Assembly (NCBI RefSeq): GCF_002101885.1
Contig: NZ_LQPS01000013.1
Span: 1-64,000 of the forward strand
Source: Mycolicibacter senuensis
GTDB lineage: Bacteria; Actinomycetota; Actinomycetes; Mycobacteriales; Mycobacteriaceae
Direction: 5' to 3'
Length of the DNA stretch: 64,000 bases
The notes under the pieces: generated by a model
Seen by the model: the letters and a program-made list of their open reading frames with translations, nothing else
Databases searched by the model: none
What the model was told of the DNA's origin: nothing
In this document: positions 1-11,262 of the stretch, in pieces
Numbering within the stretch: position 1 is the stretch's first letter
How the letters are laid out: every line of letters begins with the position of its first letter
Position numbers and translations under genes: made by a program

Positions 1-76
1 CCGCCCACCCGACCCGGACCGCCCCCGCCCACCCGCGGCAACCGCGGGCCGCACCGACCGGGATGCGGACCGATGA
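1..76 (+). CDS. C-terminal fragment of an Rv3909-like membrane protein (partial)
   Basis: Reading from base 2, an open frame with no stop runs for 24 codons to a TGA at 74-76, giving a hydrophilic Pro/Arg/Asp-rich tail ending DADR. The stop overlaps the murJ ATG (ATGA), the coupling expected for the gene upstream of murJ, which in M. tuberculosis is Rv3909, a large envelope protein. Only the tail is visible, so the identity rests on position and the overlap, not on similarity. Confidence 0.4.
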   Translation, partial: RPPDPDRPRPPAATAGRTDRDADR

Positions 77-3000
77 CCGCACCGGCGCCGCAGCCCGCGC
101 GGCCGGAGTTGACCGACGCCGCCGTGGTGTCGCGATCCTGGGGGATGGCGCTGGCCACCCTGGTCAGCCGGATCACCGGCTTCATCCGCATCGTGCTGCT
201 GGCTGCGATCCTGGGCGCGGCGCTCTCCAGCGCCTTCTCGGTCGCCAACCAGTTGCCGAACCAGATCGCCGCGCTGGTGCTGGAGGCGACCTTCACCGCC
301 ATCTTCGTGCCGGTGCTGGCCCGCGCCGAACGCGACGACCCCGACGGCGGGGCCGCGTTCGTGCGGCGCCTGGTGACGCTGGCCACCGCCCTGCTGCTGG
401 CGACCACCGTCATCTCGGTGGCCGCGGCGCCGCTGCTCGTCAGATTGATGCTGGGCGGGGACCCGCAGGTCAATGAGCCGCTGACGATCGCGTTCGCCTA
501 CCTGCTGCTGCCGCAGGTGATCTGCTACGGGTTGTCGTCGGTGTTCATGGCAATCCTGAACACCCGCAACATCTTCGGGGCGCCGGCCTGGGCGCCGGTG
601 GTCAACAACGTCGTCGCGATCGCCACGCTGGTCGTCTACCTGCTGGTGCCGGGCGAACTGTCGGTCGACCCGGTGCGGATGGGAAACGCCAAGCTGCTGG
701 TGCTGGGCCTGGGCACCACCGCGGGCGTGGTGGCCCAGACCGCGGTCCTGCTGGTCGCGATCCGGCGGGAGCGGATCAGCCTGCGGCCGCTGTGGGGCAT
801 CGACGACCGGCTCAAGCGCTTCGGGGCGATGGCCGCCGCGATGGTGCTCTACGTATTGATCAGCCAGATCGGCCTGGTGGTGACCAACCAGATCGCGGCC
901 ACCTCGGCGGCATCCGGTCCGGCGATCTACTACTACGCCTGGCTGCTGCTGCAGCTGCCGTTCGGGTTGATCGGGGTGACGGTGCTGACGGTGGTGATGC
1001 CGCGGCTGAGCCGTAACGCCGCCGCCGGCGATGACTCCGCGGTGCTCGCCGACCTGTCGCTGGCCACCCGGCTGATGATGATCACGCTGATCCCGATCGT
1101 TGCGCTGATGACCGTCGGCGGCCCGGCGATCGGCAGCGCGCTGTTCGCCTACGGCAACTTCGGCGACGTCGACGCCGGCTACCTCGGCGCCGCGATCGCC
1201 ATGTCGGCGTTCACCCTGATCCCCTACGCCATGGTTCTGCTACAGCTGCGGGTGTTCTACGCCCGGGAGCAGCCCTGGATCCCCATCGGCATCATCGTGA
1301 TGATCACGTCGGTCAAGATCGCCGCATCGGTACTGGCCCCGCACCTGACCGACAACCCCGAGCTGGTGGCCGCCTACCTGGGGCTGGCCAACGGCCTGGG
1401 GTTCCTCGCCGGCGCGGCCGTCGGGCACATCCTGCTGCGGCGCGCGCTGCGGCCGGTCAGCGGTCACCTGCTCGGCCCGACTGTGGTTCGCACCATTCTG
1501 GTGACGGTGACCGCATCGCTGCTGGCCGGCCTGGTGGCCGAGGTGCTCGACCGGGGACTGGGCCTGCGCGCGCTGACCGACCGCGGCGCGGCCGGATCGA
1601 TGCTGCGGCTGCTGGTGCTGATGCTGGTAATGCTGCCGATCATCGGCGCGGTGCTGGTGCGCGCCAAGGTGCCCGAAGCCGCCGCGGCGCTGGCCGCCGT
1701 GCGCCGCAGACTCGGTGCCCGCCGCCCGCATATCGGCATGTCGAACCCACCGTCTCCCGAACCGGTCGTCCCGTACGCTGAGCACAGCCGTTTGCCCACG
1801 CCGGGCGGGGACGCCACCAACGATCCCGGCCGGCACATGCCCCCGGACCACATCGCCGGTGGCTGGACACCGAAAGGCACGGAGGTGGCCAACAAACCCT
1901 CGGAGGGTGCCGGGGCTCGCACGGGGTCGCGATCGGTTGCCCCGCCGCAACCCCAGCGGCCTGTCGCCGGCTCCACCGACATCCCCGAGCCGGCCGACGA
2001 GGGCCAGCTGACACCCGGCCTGAGCATCGCCGGCGGACGCTACCGACTGCTGGTGCGCCACGGCGACACCCCACTGCTGCAGTTCTGGCAGGCCCTGGAC
2101 ACCGCTCTGGACCGGCAGGTGGCGCTGACGTTCGTCGACCCCGACCAGACGATGCCCGAGGAGCAGCTCACCGGCATCCTGTCGCGTACCCAGCGGCTCA
2201 GCCAGATCGACCTGCCCGGAATCGCCCGCGTCCTCGACGTGGTGCGTATCGGAGCGGGTGGGCTGGTGGTCTCCGAATGGGTCCGGGGCGCCTCGTTGCA
2301 GGAGGTCGCCGGCACCGCACCCTCGCCGATCGGCGCGGCCCGGGCGATGCGGTCGCTGGCCACCGCCGCCGAGGCCGCCCACCAGGCCGGTGTGACCCTG
2401 TCGATCGACCATCCGGGCCGGGTCCGGGTCAGCATCGACGGCGACGTCACGCTCGCCTTCCCCGCGACACTGCCCGACAGCCAGCCCGAAGACGACATCC
2501 GCGGGATCGGCGCCACCTTGTACGCGCTGCTGGTCAACCGGTGGCCGCTGGAGGGCGCGGCCGACGTGGGACTCGCCGCGGCGGACCTCGACGCCGAGGG
2601 CAACCCGGTCAAACCCGACGCGGTCAACCGGGAGATCCCGTTCCAGATCTCCGCCGCCGCCAGTCACGCGATCCAGTCCGACGGTGGCATCCGCGGCGCC
2701 TCGACGTTGTCGAACCTGCTGCAGCAGGCCACCGCGCTGCACGAGCAGACGGAGTTGCTGGGCCCGGTCAGCGATGAGCCCCCCGCGCCGCGTCCGGCGC
2801 CGCCGGTGGATGCCGAGATGCGTGCCGAACGGCGCCGCCGGGTGTTGATCGGCGCAGGTATCGGCGGTGCCGTCATCCTGGTCGCGCTGCTGGTGCTGGC
2901 CTCCGTACTCAACCGGATCTTCGGCGACGTCAACGGGCTGGACAAAACGGAGCTGGGCCTGAGCACTCCGTCGGCATCATCGTCGGCGACGGGCTCGGCC

Positions 3001-3459
3001 TCGCCCGGAAGCACCGTGAAACCCGTGAACGCGACGGTGTTCTCGCCCGGCGGCGAGGCCGATCGTCCCCAGGACGCCGGGCTGGCGATCGACGGAAATC
3101 CCGCGACCTTCTGGTCGACGGACACCTACTCCGATCCGGTGCCCTTCCCGAACTTCAAGAACGGCGTCGGGCTGCTACTGCAGCTGCCCAAACCCACGGT
3201 GATCGGCAGCGTCGGGATCAACGTCTCCAGCACCGGGACCCGGGTGGAGTTGCGGTCGTCGACGACGCCGCGGCCGACCCGGCTCGAAGACACCACGCTG
3301 CTGGCGCCCGCCAAGGCGCTGCGGCCCGGGGCCAACAAGATCTCGGCGGACTCCTCGGCGCCGACGTCGAACCTGCTGGTGTGGATATCGACGATGGGCA
3401 ACACCGGCGGCGAGAGCCGCACCCAGATCTCCGAGATCACCGTGCAGGCAGCGTCTTAG
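73..3459 (+). CDS. murJ: MurJ/MviN lipid II flippase fused to a pseudokinase and extracytoplasmic domain
   Basis: This 1128-residue protein is the mycobacterial long form of the lipid II flippase that moves peptidoglycan precursor across the membrane. Residues about 15-540 are a run of hydrophobic segments typical of the MVF/MurJ fold. A Pro/Gly-rich cytoplasmic linker leads to a protein-kinase-like fold at about 650-900. That fold lacks the HRD and DFG catalytic motifs and has VALTF where a kinase has its VAVK lysine, so it should be inactive. A transmembrane helix follows at about 924-946, and the last 140 residues resemble a discoidin-type external domain. In M. tuberculosis the phosphorylated pseudokinase recruits FhaA (known); fhaA lies at 38323-39894 here. 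The ATG overlaps the upstream stop. Confidence 0.93.
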   Translation: MTAPAPQPARPELTDAAVVSRSWGMALATLVSRITGFIRIVLLAAILGAALSSAFSVANQLPNQIAALVLEATFTAIFVPVLARAERDDPDGGAAFVRRLVTLATALLLATTVISVAAAPLLVRLMLGGDPQVNEPLTIAFAYLLLPQVICYGLSSVFMAILNTRNIFGAPAWAPVVNNVVAIATLVVYLLVPGELSVDPVRMGNAKLLVLGLGTTAGVVAQTAVLLVAIRRERISLRPLWGIDDRLKRFGAMAAAMVLYVLISQIGLVVTNQIAATSAASGPAIYYYAWLLLQLPFGLIGVTVLTVVMPRLSRNAAAGDDSAVLADLSLATRLMMITLIPIVALMTVGGPAIGSALFAYGNFGDVDAGYLGAAIAMSAFTLIPYAMVLLQLRVFYAREQPWIPIGIIVMITSVKIAASVLAPHLTDNPELVAAYLGLANGLGFLAGAAVGHILLRRALRPVSGHLLGPTVVRTILVTVTASLLAGLVAEVLDRGLGLRALTDRGAAGSMLRLLVLMLVMLPIIGAVLVRAKVPEAAAALAAVRRRLGARRPHIGMSNPPSPEPVVPYAEHSRLPTPGGDATNDPGRHMPPDHIAGGWTPKGTEVANKPSEGAGARTGSRSVAPPQPQRPVAGSTDIPEPADEGQLTPGLSIAGGRYRLLVRHGDTPLLQFWQALDTALDRQVALTFVDPDQTMPEEQLTGILSRTQRLSQIDLPGIARVLDVVRIGAGGLVVSEWVRGASLQEVAGTAPSPIGAARAMRSLATAAEAAHQAGVTLSIDHPGRVRVSIDGDVTLAFPATLPDSQPEDDIRGIGATLYALLVNRWPLEGAADVGLAAADLDAEGNPVKPDAVNREIPFQISAAASHAIQSDGGIRGASTLSNLLQQATALHEQTELLGPVSDEPPAPRPAPPVDAEMRAERRRRVLIGAGIGGAVILVALLVLASVLNRIFGDVNGLDKTELGLSTPSASSSATGSASPGSTVKPVNATVFSPGGEADRPQDAGLAIDGNPATFWSTDTYSDPVPFPNFKNGVGLLLQLPKPTVIGSVGINVSSTGTRVELRSSTTPRPTRLEDTTLLAPAKALRPGANKISADSSAPTSNLLVWISTMGNTGGESRTQISEITVQAAS

Positions 3460-3540
3460 ACGGTCCCCGCGGCCACCCCCGCCCGGGGGCAGCCCGGCTG
3501 GCCTGTGCACAACTGAAGTGCCCTCGGGCCGCCGGCTGGT

Positions 3541-3546
3541 TAGTGT
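3541..3546 (+). promoter_or_regulatory. Candidate -10 element for leaderless sigM
   Basis: TAGTGT ends 6 nt before the ATG at 3553, so transcription starting seven bases downstream would begin at the start codon itself. No Shine-Dalgarno sequence precedes the ATG, which fits a leaderless mRNA, common in mycobacteria. I see no clear -35 element. Confidence 0.4.
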
Positions 3547-3552
3547 CCGCCC

Positions 3553-4173
3553 ATGGGTCACCCGGAGCGCAGCGACGCCGAACTGCTGGCCGCACACGTT
3601 GCCGGTGACCGCTACGCATTCCAGGAGCTCTACGGCCGCCACCAGCGCCGGCTACGCCGGCTGGCCCGGCTCACCACCGGCTGCCCCGAAGATGCCGAGG
3701 ACGCCCTGCAAGAGGCGATGCTCTCGGCGCACCGGAGCGCCGGCTCGTTTCGTTACAACGCCGCCGTCGGCAGCTGGCTGCACCGCATCGTGGTCAATGC
3801 CTGCCGGGACCGGATGCGGCGCAACAGGATTCACCAGCAGGTACCGCTCGAGGAGTTTCCGGCCGTGGGCGATCGCACCGCCGAGGTGGAGACCGCACTG
3901 GAGGTGCGCGCGGCGCTGCGCCGGTTGCCGACCGAACAGCGTGCCGCCGTGCTGACCGTCGACATGCACGGCTACTCCATCGCCGATGCCGCCCGCGCGC
4001 TCGGTGTAGCGCAGGGCACGGTCAAGAGCCGCTGCGCCCGCGGCCGGGCCCGGCTCGCGGTACTGCTGAGCCGAGACCACGCCGGTCCCGCCGCCCCGGC
4101 CCGCCCGGCGCGCCGGCGGATAGCCTTGGCAGCTGACGGTGCCATGCACGGCCGGGTCGACGACTGTGCCTAG
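3553..4173 (+). CDS. sigM: ECF RNA polymerase sigma factor SigM
   Basis: A 206-residue group 4 (ECF) sigma factor. Region 2 covers about residues 15-85, with the DAEDALQEA helix and a FRYNAAVGSWLHRI core. Region 4 covers about 115-170, with RRLPTEQRAAVLTVDMHGYS and the helix-turn-helix IADAARALGVAQGTVKSR. Its place between murJ and trxB/trxC, followed by a membrane anti-sigma candidate, matches M. tuberculosis sigM (Rv3911), which controls a small regulon including ESX-4 and surface-lipid genes (known). The C-terminus is extended by about 35 low-complexity Ala/Pro/Arg residues and overlaps the next gene. The start is the ATG directly after a possible -10. Confidence 0.92.
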   Translation: MGHPERSDAELLAAHVAGDRYAFQELYGRHQRRLRRLARLTTGCPEDAEDALQEAMLSAHRSAGSFRYNAAVGSWLHRIVVNACRDRMRRNRIHQQVPLEEFPAVGDRTAEVETALEVRAALRRLPTEQRAAVLTVDMHGYSIADAARALGVAQGTVKSRCARGRARLAVLLSRDHAGPAAPARPARRRIALAADGAMHGRVDDCA

Positions 4174-4699
4174 CCACGAAGCGAGCGGGAGCGGCGCTGC
4201 GATGGACGCGGATGATCGAGAACGCCGGGAACGGCACCCGGCGCATTCGAGCCGACCGCTGCCCCGGCTCAACCGGATCGCCGCCGTCGCCGGGAGCGCG
4301 GCCGCGCTGCTCGCGGTCGGCTTGGGCACCGCGGCCCTGATCCGGTTTCCCGGCGACACTCCCAGCGGACCCCGATCCTTCGACGCCATCACGGTGGCGT
4401 CCGAACCGGCACCGGTGTTGCCGCTGACCGAAGCGGAGATCCTCGAGCTGCTCGACCGCACCCCCGAATACGGCCCCCTGACCGACCCCGGACGACGGGC
4501 CGGCTGCCTGACCGCCCTGGGCTATCCGGCCGCGACCACCGCGCTGGGCGCACGTGAGATCGCGGTCAACGGCCATCCCGGGATCGTGCTGCTGTTGCCC
4601 GGCGCCTCTGCCGACACGATCGTCGCGCTGGCAGTGGCCCCCAACTGCAGTTCCGCCGACACCGGGCTGCTGGCCGACACCACCGTTCGCCGCCCCTGA
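4166..4699 (+). CDS. rsmA: SigM anti-sigma factor RsmA-like protein, shortened N-terminus
   Basis: The gene follows sigM and overlaps its stop if the GTG at 4166 is used; a GTG at 4139 and an ATG at 4202 are alternatives. One transmembrane helix (NRIAAVAGSAAALLAVGLG) separates a short cytoplasmic part from an outside domain of about 120 residues with two cysteines (GCLTALGYPA and PNCSSADTG). This matches the C-terminal half of M. tuberculosis RsmA (Rv3912), which from memory is about 254 residues. Here the maximum is 186, and only 20-40 residues precede the membrane helix, so most of the sigma-binding cytoplasmic domain is missing. The name rests on synteny and the external domain; loss of SigM binding is an inference. 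Confidence 0.75.
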   Translation: MPSHEASGSGAAMDADDRERRERHPAHSSRPLPRLNRIAAVAGSAAALLAVGLGTAALIRFPGDTPSGPRSFDAITVASEPAPVLPLTEAEILELLDRTPEYGPLTDPGRRAGCLTALGYPAATTALGAREIAVNGHPGIVLLLPGASADTIVALAVAPNCSSADTGLLADTTVRRP

Positions 4700-4795
4700 C
4701 CGGCACCGCACAACCCGTCCGTATCGGTCCGGGGAACATCGCCCCCTACGCTGACGTTGGTAGACCCTGTAACGGTCCGAGCGGAAAGGCCCTCG

Positions 4796-5800
4796 ATGTC
4801 TGAGACACCGACCATCCACGATGTGATCATCATCGGTTCCGGCCCGGCCGGGTATACCGCGGCGATCTACGCTGCCCGGGCGCAACTGGCGCCGCTGGTG
4901 TTCGAGGGGACCTCGTTCGGCGGTGCACTGATGACCACCACCGAGGTGGAGAACTTCCCCGGCTTCCGCAACGGCATCATGGGCCCGGAGCTCATGGATG
5001 AGATGCGCGAGCAGGCACTGCGCTTCGGCGCCGACCTGCGCATGGAAGACGTCGAGTCGGTGACCCTGGACGACCCGGTCAAGTCCGTCGTCACCGCCGA
5101 AGGTGAGATTTACCGGGCCCGCGCGGTCATTCTGGCCATGGGTGCCGCCGCCCGCTACCTGAACATCCCCGGCGAACAGGAACTTCTCGGCCGCGGGGTC
5201 AGCTCGTGCGCCACCTGCGACGGCTTTTTCTTCCGCGACCAGGACATCGCGGTGATCGGCGGCGGCGACTCCGCCATGGAGGAAGCCACCTTCTTGACCC
5301 GGTTCGCCCGCAGCGTCACCCTGGTCCACCGCCGGGAGGAGTTCCGCGCCTCGAAGATCATGCTCAACCGGGCTCGCGAGAACGACAAGATCCGGTTCCT
5401 CACCAACGCGGTGCCGATCGCCGTCGAGGGCACGGACACCGTGACCGGGCTGCAGGTGCGCGACACGGTGACCGGCGCGGAGACCACCTTGCCGGTGACC
5501 GGGGTGTTCGTGGCTATCGGCCACGATCCGCGCTCGGGGCTGGTGCGCGACGCCGTGCAGATCGACGCGGACGGCTATGTACTGGTGCAGCAGCCCAGCT
5601 CACGCACCTCTTTGGAGGGGGTGTTCGCCGCCGGCGACCTGGTGGACCGCACCTACCGGCAGGCCATCACCGCAGCCGGAACCGGCTGTACGGCCGCCAT
5701 CGACGCCGAGCGCTGGCTGGCCGAGGCCGCCGACGCCGCCGAAGCCGCGCAGGCCGCGGTGGACCCAGTTACCGAAACCCTGATGGGAGCACCACAGTGA
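4796..5800 (+). CDS. trxB: Thioredoxin reductase TrxB
   Basis: A 334-residue NADPH-dependent flavoenzyme that reduces thioredoxin in the cytoplasm. The FAD-binding [10 protein letters not shown] lies near residue 14. The redox-active CATC sits in [10 protein letters not shown] at about 145, followed by the NADPH-binding [10 protein letters not shown] and the C-terminal FAD motif [10 protein letters not shown]. The length is normal for the low-molecular-weight bacterial class. The ATG at 4796 is chosen because GGAAAGG stands 7 nt upstream and the protein then starts MSETPTIHD; an in-frame GTG at 4757 has no such site. Its stop overlaps the trxC start by 3 nt, so the pair is translationally coupled. 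Confidence 0.96.
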   Translation: MSETPTIHDVIIIGSGPAGYTAAIYAARAQLAPLVFEGTSFGGALMTTTEVENFPGFRNGIMGPELMDEMREQALRFGADLRMEDVESVTLDDPVKSVVTAEGEIYRARAVILAMGAAARYLNIPGEQELLGRGVSSCATCDGFFFRDQDIAVIGGGDSAMEEATFLTRFARSVTLVHRREEFRASKIMLNRARENDKIRFLTNAVPIAVEGTDTVTGLQVRDTVTGAETTLPVTGVFVAIGHDPRSGLVRDAVQIDADGYVLVQQPSSRTSLEGVFAAGDLVDRTYRQAITAAGTGCTAAIDAERWLAEAADAAEAAQAAVDPVTETLMGAPQ

Positions 5801-6129
5801 CCGACAACCACAACACGGTGACCGTCTCCGACGCCACCTTCGCCACCGACGTACTGGCCAGCGGCAAGCCGGTGCTGGTCGACTTCTGGGCAACCTGGTG
5901 CGGACCTTGCAAGATGGTCGCCCCGGTCCTCGAGGAGATCGCCGCCGAGCAGGCCGACCAGCTCACCGTCGCCAAACTCGACGTGGACGCGAACCCCGAA
6001 ACCGCACGGGAATTCAGCGTGGTTTCGATCCCGACGCTGATCCTGTTCAAGGACGGCCAGCCGGTCAAGCGGATCGTCGGCGCCAAGGGCAAGGCCGCCC
6101 TGCTGCGTGAGCTCGCCGACATCGGCTGA
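5797..6129 (+). CDS. trxC: Thioredoxin TrxC
   Basis: A 110-residue thioredoxin with the canonical WCGPC active site ([13 protein letters not shown], about residues 29-41), the cis-proline SIPTLILFK and a typical C-terminal helix. It is the substrate of TrxB encoded just upstream, and together they supply the main dithiol reductant in mycobacteria, which lack glutathione (known). The GTG start at 5797 overlaps the trxB TGA. The frame is open far upstream into trxB, but only this start gives the standard thioredoxin N-terminus and length. Synteny sigM-rsmA-trxB-trxC-cwlM supports the name trxC. Confidence 0.96.
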   Translation: MTDNHNTVTVSDATFATDVLASGKPVLVDFWATWCGPCKMVAPVLEEIAAEQADQLTVAKLDVDANPETAREFSVVSIPTLILFKDGQPVKRIVGAKGKAALLRELADIG

Positions 6130-6286
6130 CCGCAGCCTGAGCCGTCGGGACCCGGTCAGGTTCGCGCACCTTTCTGGCCTCGCCGTTTTCAATAAATCGG
6201 CCAGCATCTGAGACAATGCTGCCTAACCTGCTGGCAACCGCCAGCTACGTTTTCGCTGCCAACAGCGACGACTGGAGGGCTCAGTA

Positions 6287-7507
6287 ATGTCGGGTCGGCA
6301 TCGCAGCGCGGACGACGCGCTGCGCCGGGGCGACCGCAGCGCCGCTGTCGTCGAGATCCGCGCAGCACTGGCTGCATTGGGCCTGGTGGACAGCCCGGAC
6401 GCGGACCTGACCACCGGCAAACATGTCGCGCTGGACGTGTTCGACGACGACCTCGACCAGGCGGTGCGCGCCTTTCAGCAACAGCGCGGGCTGCTCGTCG
6501 ACGGCATCATCGGCGAGGCGACCTATCGGGCACTTAAAGAGGCGTCCTACCGCTTGGGTGCACGCATCCTCAACCACCAGTTCGGGGCGCCGATGTACGG
6601 CGACGACGTGGCCACGCTGCAAGCCCGCCTGCAGGATCTGGGTTTCTACACCGGCATGGTCGACGGCTACTTCGGTATCCAGACCCACAATGCGCTGATG
6701 TCCTATCAGCGTGAGTACGGGCTGTACGCGGACGGTATCTGCGGGCCGGAAACGTTGCGCTCCTTGAACTTTTTGGCCTCGCGGGTGACCGGCGGTTCAC
6801 CTCACGCGATCCGCGAGGAAGAGTTGGTGCGGCGCTCGGGGCCAAGGCTGTCCGGCAAGCGGATCGTCATCGACCCGGGCCGCGGCGGCGGCGACCACGG
6901 GCTGATCACCCAAACGCCGACGGGGCCGATCAGCGAAGCAGACATCTTGTGGGACTTGGCAAGTCGTCTGGAAGGCCGGATGACCGCCATCGGGATGGAG
7001 ACGTTCCTGTCCCGGCCGCACGGTCGCAGTCCGTCGGATGCCGAGCGAGCCGCCACCGCGAACGCCGTCGGCGCCGACTTGATGATCAGCCTGCGCTGCG
7101 CCACCCACGTCAGTCCGGCGGCCAACGGGGTGGCCTCCTTCCACTTCGGCAACTCCCACGGGTCGGTGTCCACCATCGGCCGTAACCTCGCCGACTTCAT
7201 TCAACGAGAAATTGTGGCGCGCACCGGATTACAGGACTGCCGGGCGCACGGCCGGACGTGGGACCTGCTGCGGCTGACCCGGATGCCCACGGTCGAGGTC
7301 GACGTCGGCTACATCACCAGCCCGCGTGACCGCGGGATGCTGGTCTCGCCCGCGACGCGCGACGCCATCGCCGAAGGGATGCTGGCCGCGGTCAAGCGGC
7401 TGTACCTGCTCGGCAAGAACGACCGGCCCACCGGCACGTTCACGTTCGCCGAATTATTGGCCCATGAGTTGTCGGTCGAGCGGACCGGCCGGCTCGGCGG
7501 TTCCTGA
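6287..7507 (+). CDS. cwlM: CwlM, regulator of peptidoglycan synthesis (degenerate amidase)
   Basis: A 406-residue protein with two N-terminal peptidoglycan-binding repeats (about 15-85 and 95-165; DGIIGEATYRAL and DGYFGIQTHNAL) and an Amidase_3 fold (about 185-380). Two zinc-site motifs are altered: DPGRGGGDHG where active amidases have DPGHGG, and SLRCATH where the second ligand is expected. This supports the known role of mycobacterial CwlM as a cytoplasmic, non-lytic, PknB-phosphorylated activator of MurA. No signal peptide is present. The C-terminal PTGTFTF (Thr382, 384, 386) lies in the region reported as phosphorylated (from memory). GGAGGG stands 7-8 nt before the ATG. The 3' end overlaps the convergent downstream gene by 54 nt. 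Confidence 0.93.
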   Translation: MSGRHRSADDALRRGDRSAAVVEIRAALAALGLVDSPDADLTTGKHVALDVFDDDLDQAVRAFQQQRGLLVDGIIGEATYRALKEASYRLGARILNHQFGAPMYGDDVATLQARLQDLGFYTGMVDGYFGIQTHNALMSYQREYGLYADGICGPETLRSLNFLASRVTGGSPHAIREEELVRRSGPRLSGKRIVIDPGRGGGDHGLITQTPTGPISEADILWDLASRLEGRMTAIGMETFLSRPHGRSPSDAERAATANAVGADLMISLRCATHVSPAANGVASFHFGNSHGSVSTIGRNLADFIQREIVARTGLQDCRAHGRTWDLLRLTRMPTVEVDVGYITSPRDRGMLVSPATRDAIAEGMLAAVKRLYLLGKNDRPTGTFTFAELLAHELSVERTGRLGGS

Positions 7508-8245
7508 CCGGCCGGACACCGAACCCGCCGGGGCGCTGGCCCCGACCGGCGCCTCCAGTTGCGCGCTTTCCAGCAGCCGTTCCAGCGCCGCCTCCACCTC
7601 CGCCTTCCAGCCCAGGCCCTTGTCGAGCTCCAGCCGCAACCGCGGGAAGTACCGGTGGGGTGCCACCACGGTGAACCCGACATCGATCAAGAAGTCGGCT
7701 TCGATGATGCAGTGCTCCACGGTGCAGTCACCGACGGCCTCGAGCACCGGTGCGACATCCGGCTGCACGTTGCGCGGGTCCAGCAAGTCGCCGACAGCTG
7801 CCGTCCGGCCGAACGCCTCCAGGGCGCGGACGCCGCGGCGGATCAGCTCCTCGACCGCTCCGGCGATCAGTTCCCGCGGCAGACCGTCGGCCATCGGCGC
7901 CGGTTCGACCCCCATGGACGTCAGCAGCACCGCGTCGGCTGACACCGGTGCCGTCGGGAACCGGTGGGCCCGCGGCACCGCGCGCGGCGGGGCGTAGAGC
8001 ACGTAGCCCAGGCACGGCGATTCGTCGGAACCCCCGGCGGCGACCGATGGTGTGGCGACCTGACCGCAGCACCCCCACTCCAGCATCACCATCGACAGCC
8101 AGGCTTCCTTCTCGAACTCCGGATCCGAGAGGTGGTCGTCGCGGCCAAGGGTCGCCGGAGCCACTTCCCAGAACACGCACCGGCGTGCGTGCTTGGGAAG
8201 CTGCTCGAAACCCTCGAGCTTCAGCGGAGCGATTCGGACAGACAC
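7454..8245 (-). CDS. Conserved mycobacterial protein (Rv3916c-like), possible acetyltransferase fold
   Basis: A 263-residue protein conserved at this place in mycobacteria (Rv3916c). The sequence has a GNAT-like flavour: an N-terminal KHARRCVFWEV segment, a CCGQVA stretch, a beta-rich middle (CLGYVLYAPP) and a GVRALEAFGR helix, followed by FLIDVGFTVVAPHRYFPRLRLEL, which resembles a GNAT C-terminal half. No substrate can be inferred. The start is the GTG at 8245, giving MSVRIAPLKLEGF; longer frames from 8275 have no better ribosome site. It is convergent with cwlM, overlapping its 3' end, and is separate from the parB operon. Transcription should start in the 234-nt gap downstream of parB. Confidence 0.82.
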   Translation of the reverse strand: MSVRIAPLKLEGFEQLPKHARRCVFWEVAPATLGRDDHLSDPEFEKEAWLSMVMLEWGCCGQVATPSVAAGGSDESPCLGYVLYAPPRAVPRAHRFPTAPVSADAVLLTSMGVEPAPMADGLPRELIAGAVEELIRRGVRALEAFGRTAAVGDLLDPRNVQPDVAPVLEAVGDCTVEHCIIEADFLIDVGFTVVAPHRYFPRLRLELDKGLGWKAEVEAALERLLESAQLEAPVGASAPAGSVSGRSGTAEPAGPLDRQLMGQ

Positions 8246-8479
8246 TGAACTCCCGATCTCAACCCGTGCTGCCACCGACGGCAGCCCCTTAAGGATAGGA
8301 GCGAGGGGCCGCCGGATGCCACCATCGGCCCCGGCCGGCCTCGCCGCCCCGCAGAAGTACGAAAGTCCTTGCCGTTCAGCATGATTCGTCCACAGCCTTG
8401 CCGCCGCACCGCTTTACCGTCACAGTGACGTAATTGCCTTGTGCCATTGGACCTGGCTCGACACCGGGTTCAACCGGCC

Positions 8480-9478
8480 TCAACCGGCTGACCCGCTCAT
8501 CAGCGCGACGATGCGCTGCAAGTCGTCGACCGACCCGAACTCCACCACGATCTTGCCCTTGCGCTTGCCGAGGCTGACCGTCACACGGGTGTCGAAGGCG
8601 CTCGACAGCCGTTCGGCGACATCCTGGAGACCGGGCATCTGGATCGGCTTGCGGCGCGGGGCCACCGGTGTCGAGGTGTCACTGCGGTTGGCCAGCGTGA
8701 CCGCCTCCTCGGTCGCCCGCACCGACAATCCCTCGGCGACGATCCGGGCCGCCAGCTGCTCCTGCGCCTCGGCACCGCCCTCCAGCGACAGCAGGGCACG
8801 GGCGTGGCCGGCCGACAGCACCCCCGCGGCCACCCTGCGCTGTACGGCGATCGGCAGCCGCAGCAACCGGATCATGTTGGTCACCAACGGCCGCGACCGG
8901 CCGAGTCGGGACGCCAGTTCGTCGTGGGTCACCCCGAACTCGTCGAGCAGCTGTTGGTAGGCCGCGGCCTCTTCCAACGGGTTCAGCTGCACCCGGTGAA
9001 TGTTCTCCAGCAGGGCGTCGCGCAGCAGATTGTCGTCGTCGGTCTCCCGCACGATCGCCGGGATCGCCTCCAGGCCGGCCTGCTGGGACGCCCGCCAGCG
9101 CCGCTCCCCCATCACCAACTGGTAGCGCGCCGCCCCGGGTGCGGCCCCCGGCAGCGCCCGCACCACGATCGGCTGCATCAGCCCGAATTCGCGGATCGAG
9201 TGCACCAGTTCGGCCAGCGCCTCGTCGTCGAAGACCTGCCGCGGCTGGCGCGGGTTGGGCTCGATGTCGGCCGGACTGATCTCGCGATAGACCGCGCCTA
9301 CCTCGGCGGCCTGCGCCGGGGTGGCGCCGCCCAGAACGACATCCGCCGCGGCGTCACCCATTCGCGGCCCCATGCCGGCGCCCCGGTCCGACGGGGCCGC
9401 CCCGTCACCGGGGCCGGTCGGAATGAGCGATGCCAGGCCGCGGCCCAGGCCGCCCTTCTTACGCGACGGTCCGGTCAT
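8480..9478 (-). CDS. parB: Chromosome partitioning protein ParB
   Basis: A 332-residue CTP-dependent DNA-binding clamp that loads at parS and spreads to organise the origin for segregation. The N-terminus [14 protein letters not shown] is the ParA-interacting motif. The ParB/Srx CTP-binding domain (about 75-165) carries [13 protein letters not shown] and GERRWRAS. The helix-turn-helix (about 180-225) contains [16 protein letters not shown]. The C-terminal dimer domain ends [10 protein letters not shown]. It lies 51 nt downstream of parA in one operon. Three cognate parS sites are found 0.9-1.7 kb upstream, inside parA and rsmG. The ATG at 9478 gives the usual [10 protein letters not shown] start. 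Confidence 0.96.
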   Translation of the reverse strand: MTGPSRKKGGLGRGLASLIPTGPGDGAAPSDRGAGMGPRMGDAAADVVLGGATPAQAAEVGAVYREISPADIEPNPRQPRQVFDDEALAELVHSIREFGLMQPIVVRALPGAAPGAARYQLVMGERRWRASQQAGLEAIPAIVRETDDDNLLRDALLENIHRVQLNPLEEAAAYQQLLDEFGVTHDELASRLGRSRPLVTNMIRLLRLPIAVQRRVAAGVLSAGHARALLSLEGGAEAQEQLAARIVAEGLSVRATEEAVTLANRSDTSTPVAPRRKPIQMPGLQDVAERLSSAFDTRVTVSLGKRKGKIVVEFGSVDDLQRIVALMSGSAG

Positions 9479-9529
9479 TTGCGTTGTTCCTTCTCGCTGG
9501 GAGTGGTTCCTTCTTGCCGCCGACGGTCA

Positions 9530-11220
<1,691 letters not shown>

Positions 11221-11262
11221 CTAGAGAATTACTCGGATGTAATTCCCGGCGGTGCCTACCCG

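Noticed and set aside
1240..2742. 500-codon antisense frame in murJ
   Set aside because: Arg/Gly/Gln-rich shadow of the MurJ linker and pseudokinase.
3461..3540. GC-rich hairpin after murJ as a terminator
   Set aside because: Pairings are short and imperfect, as expected by chance in DNA of this composition.
8386..8394. TCGTCCACA as a DnaA box downstream of parB
   Set aside because: One mismatch and a single site without partners; likely chance.
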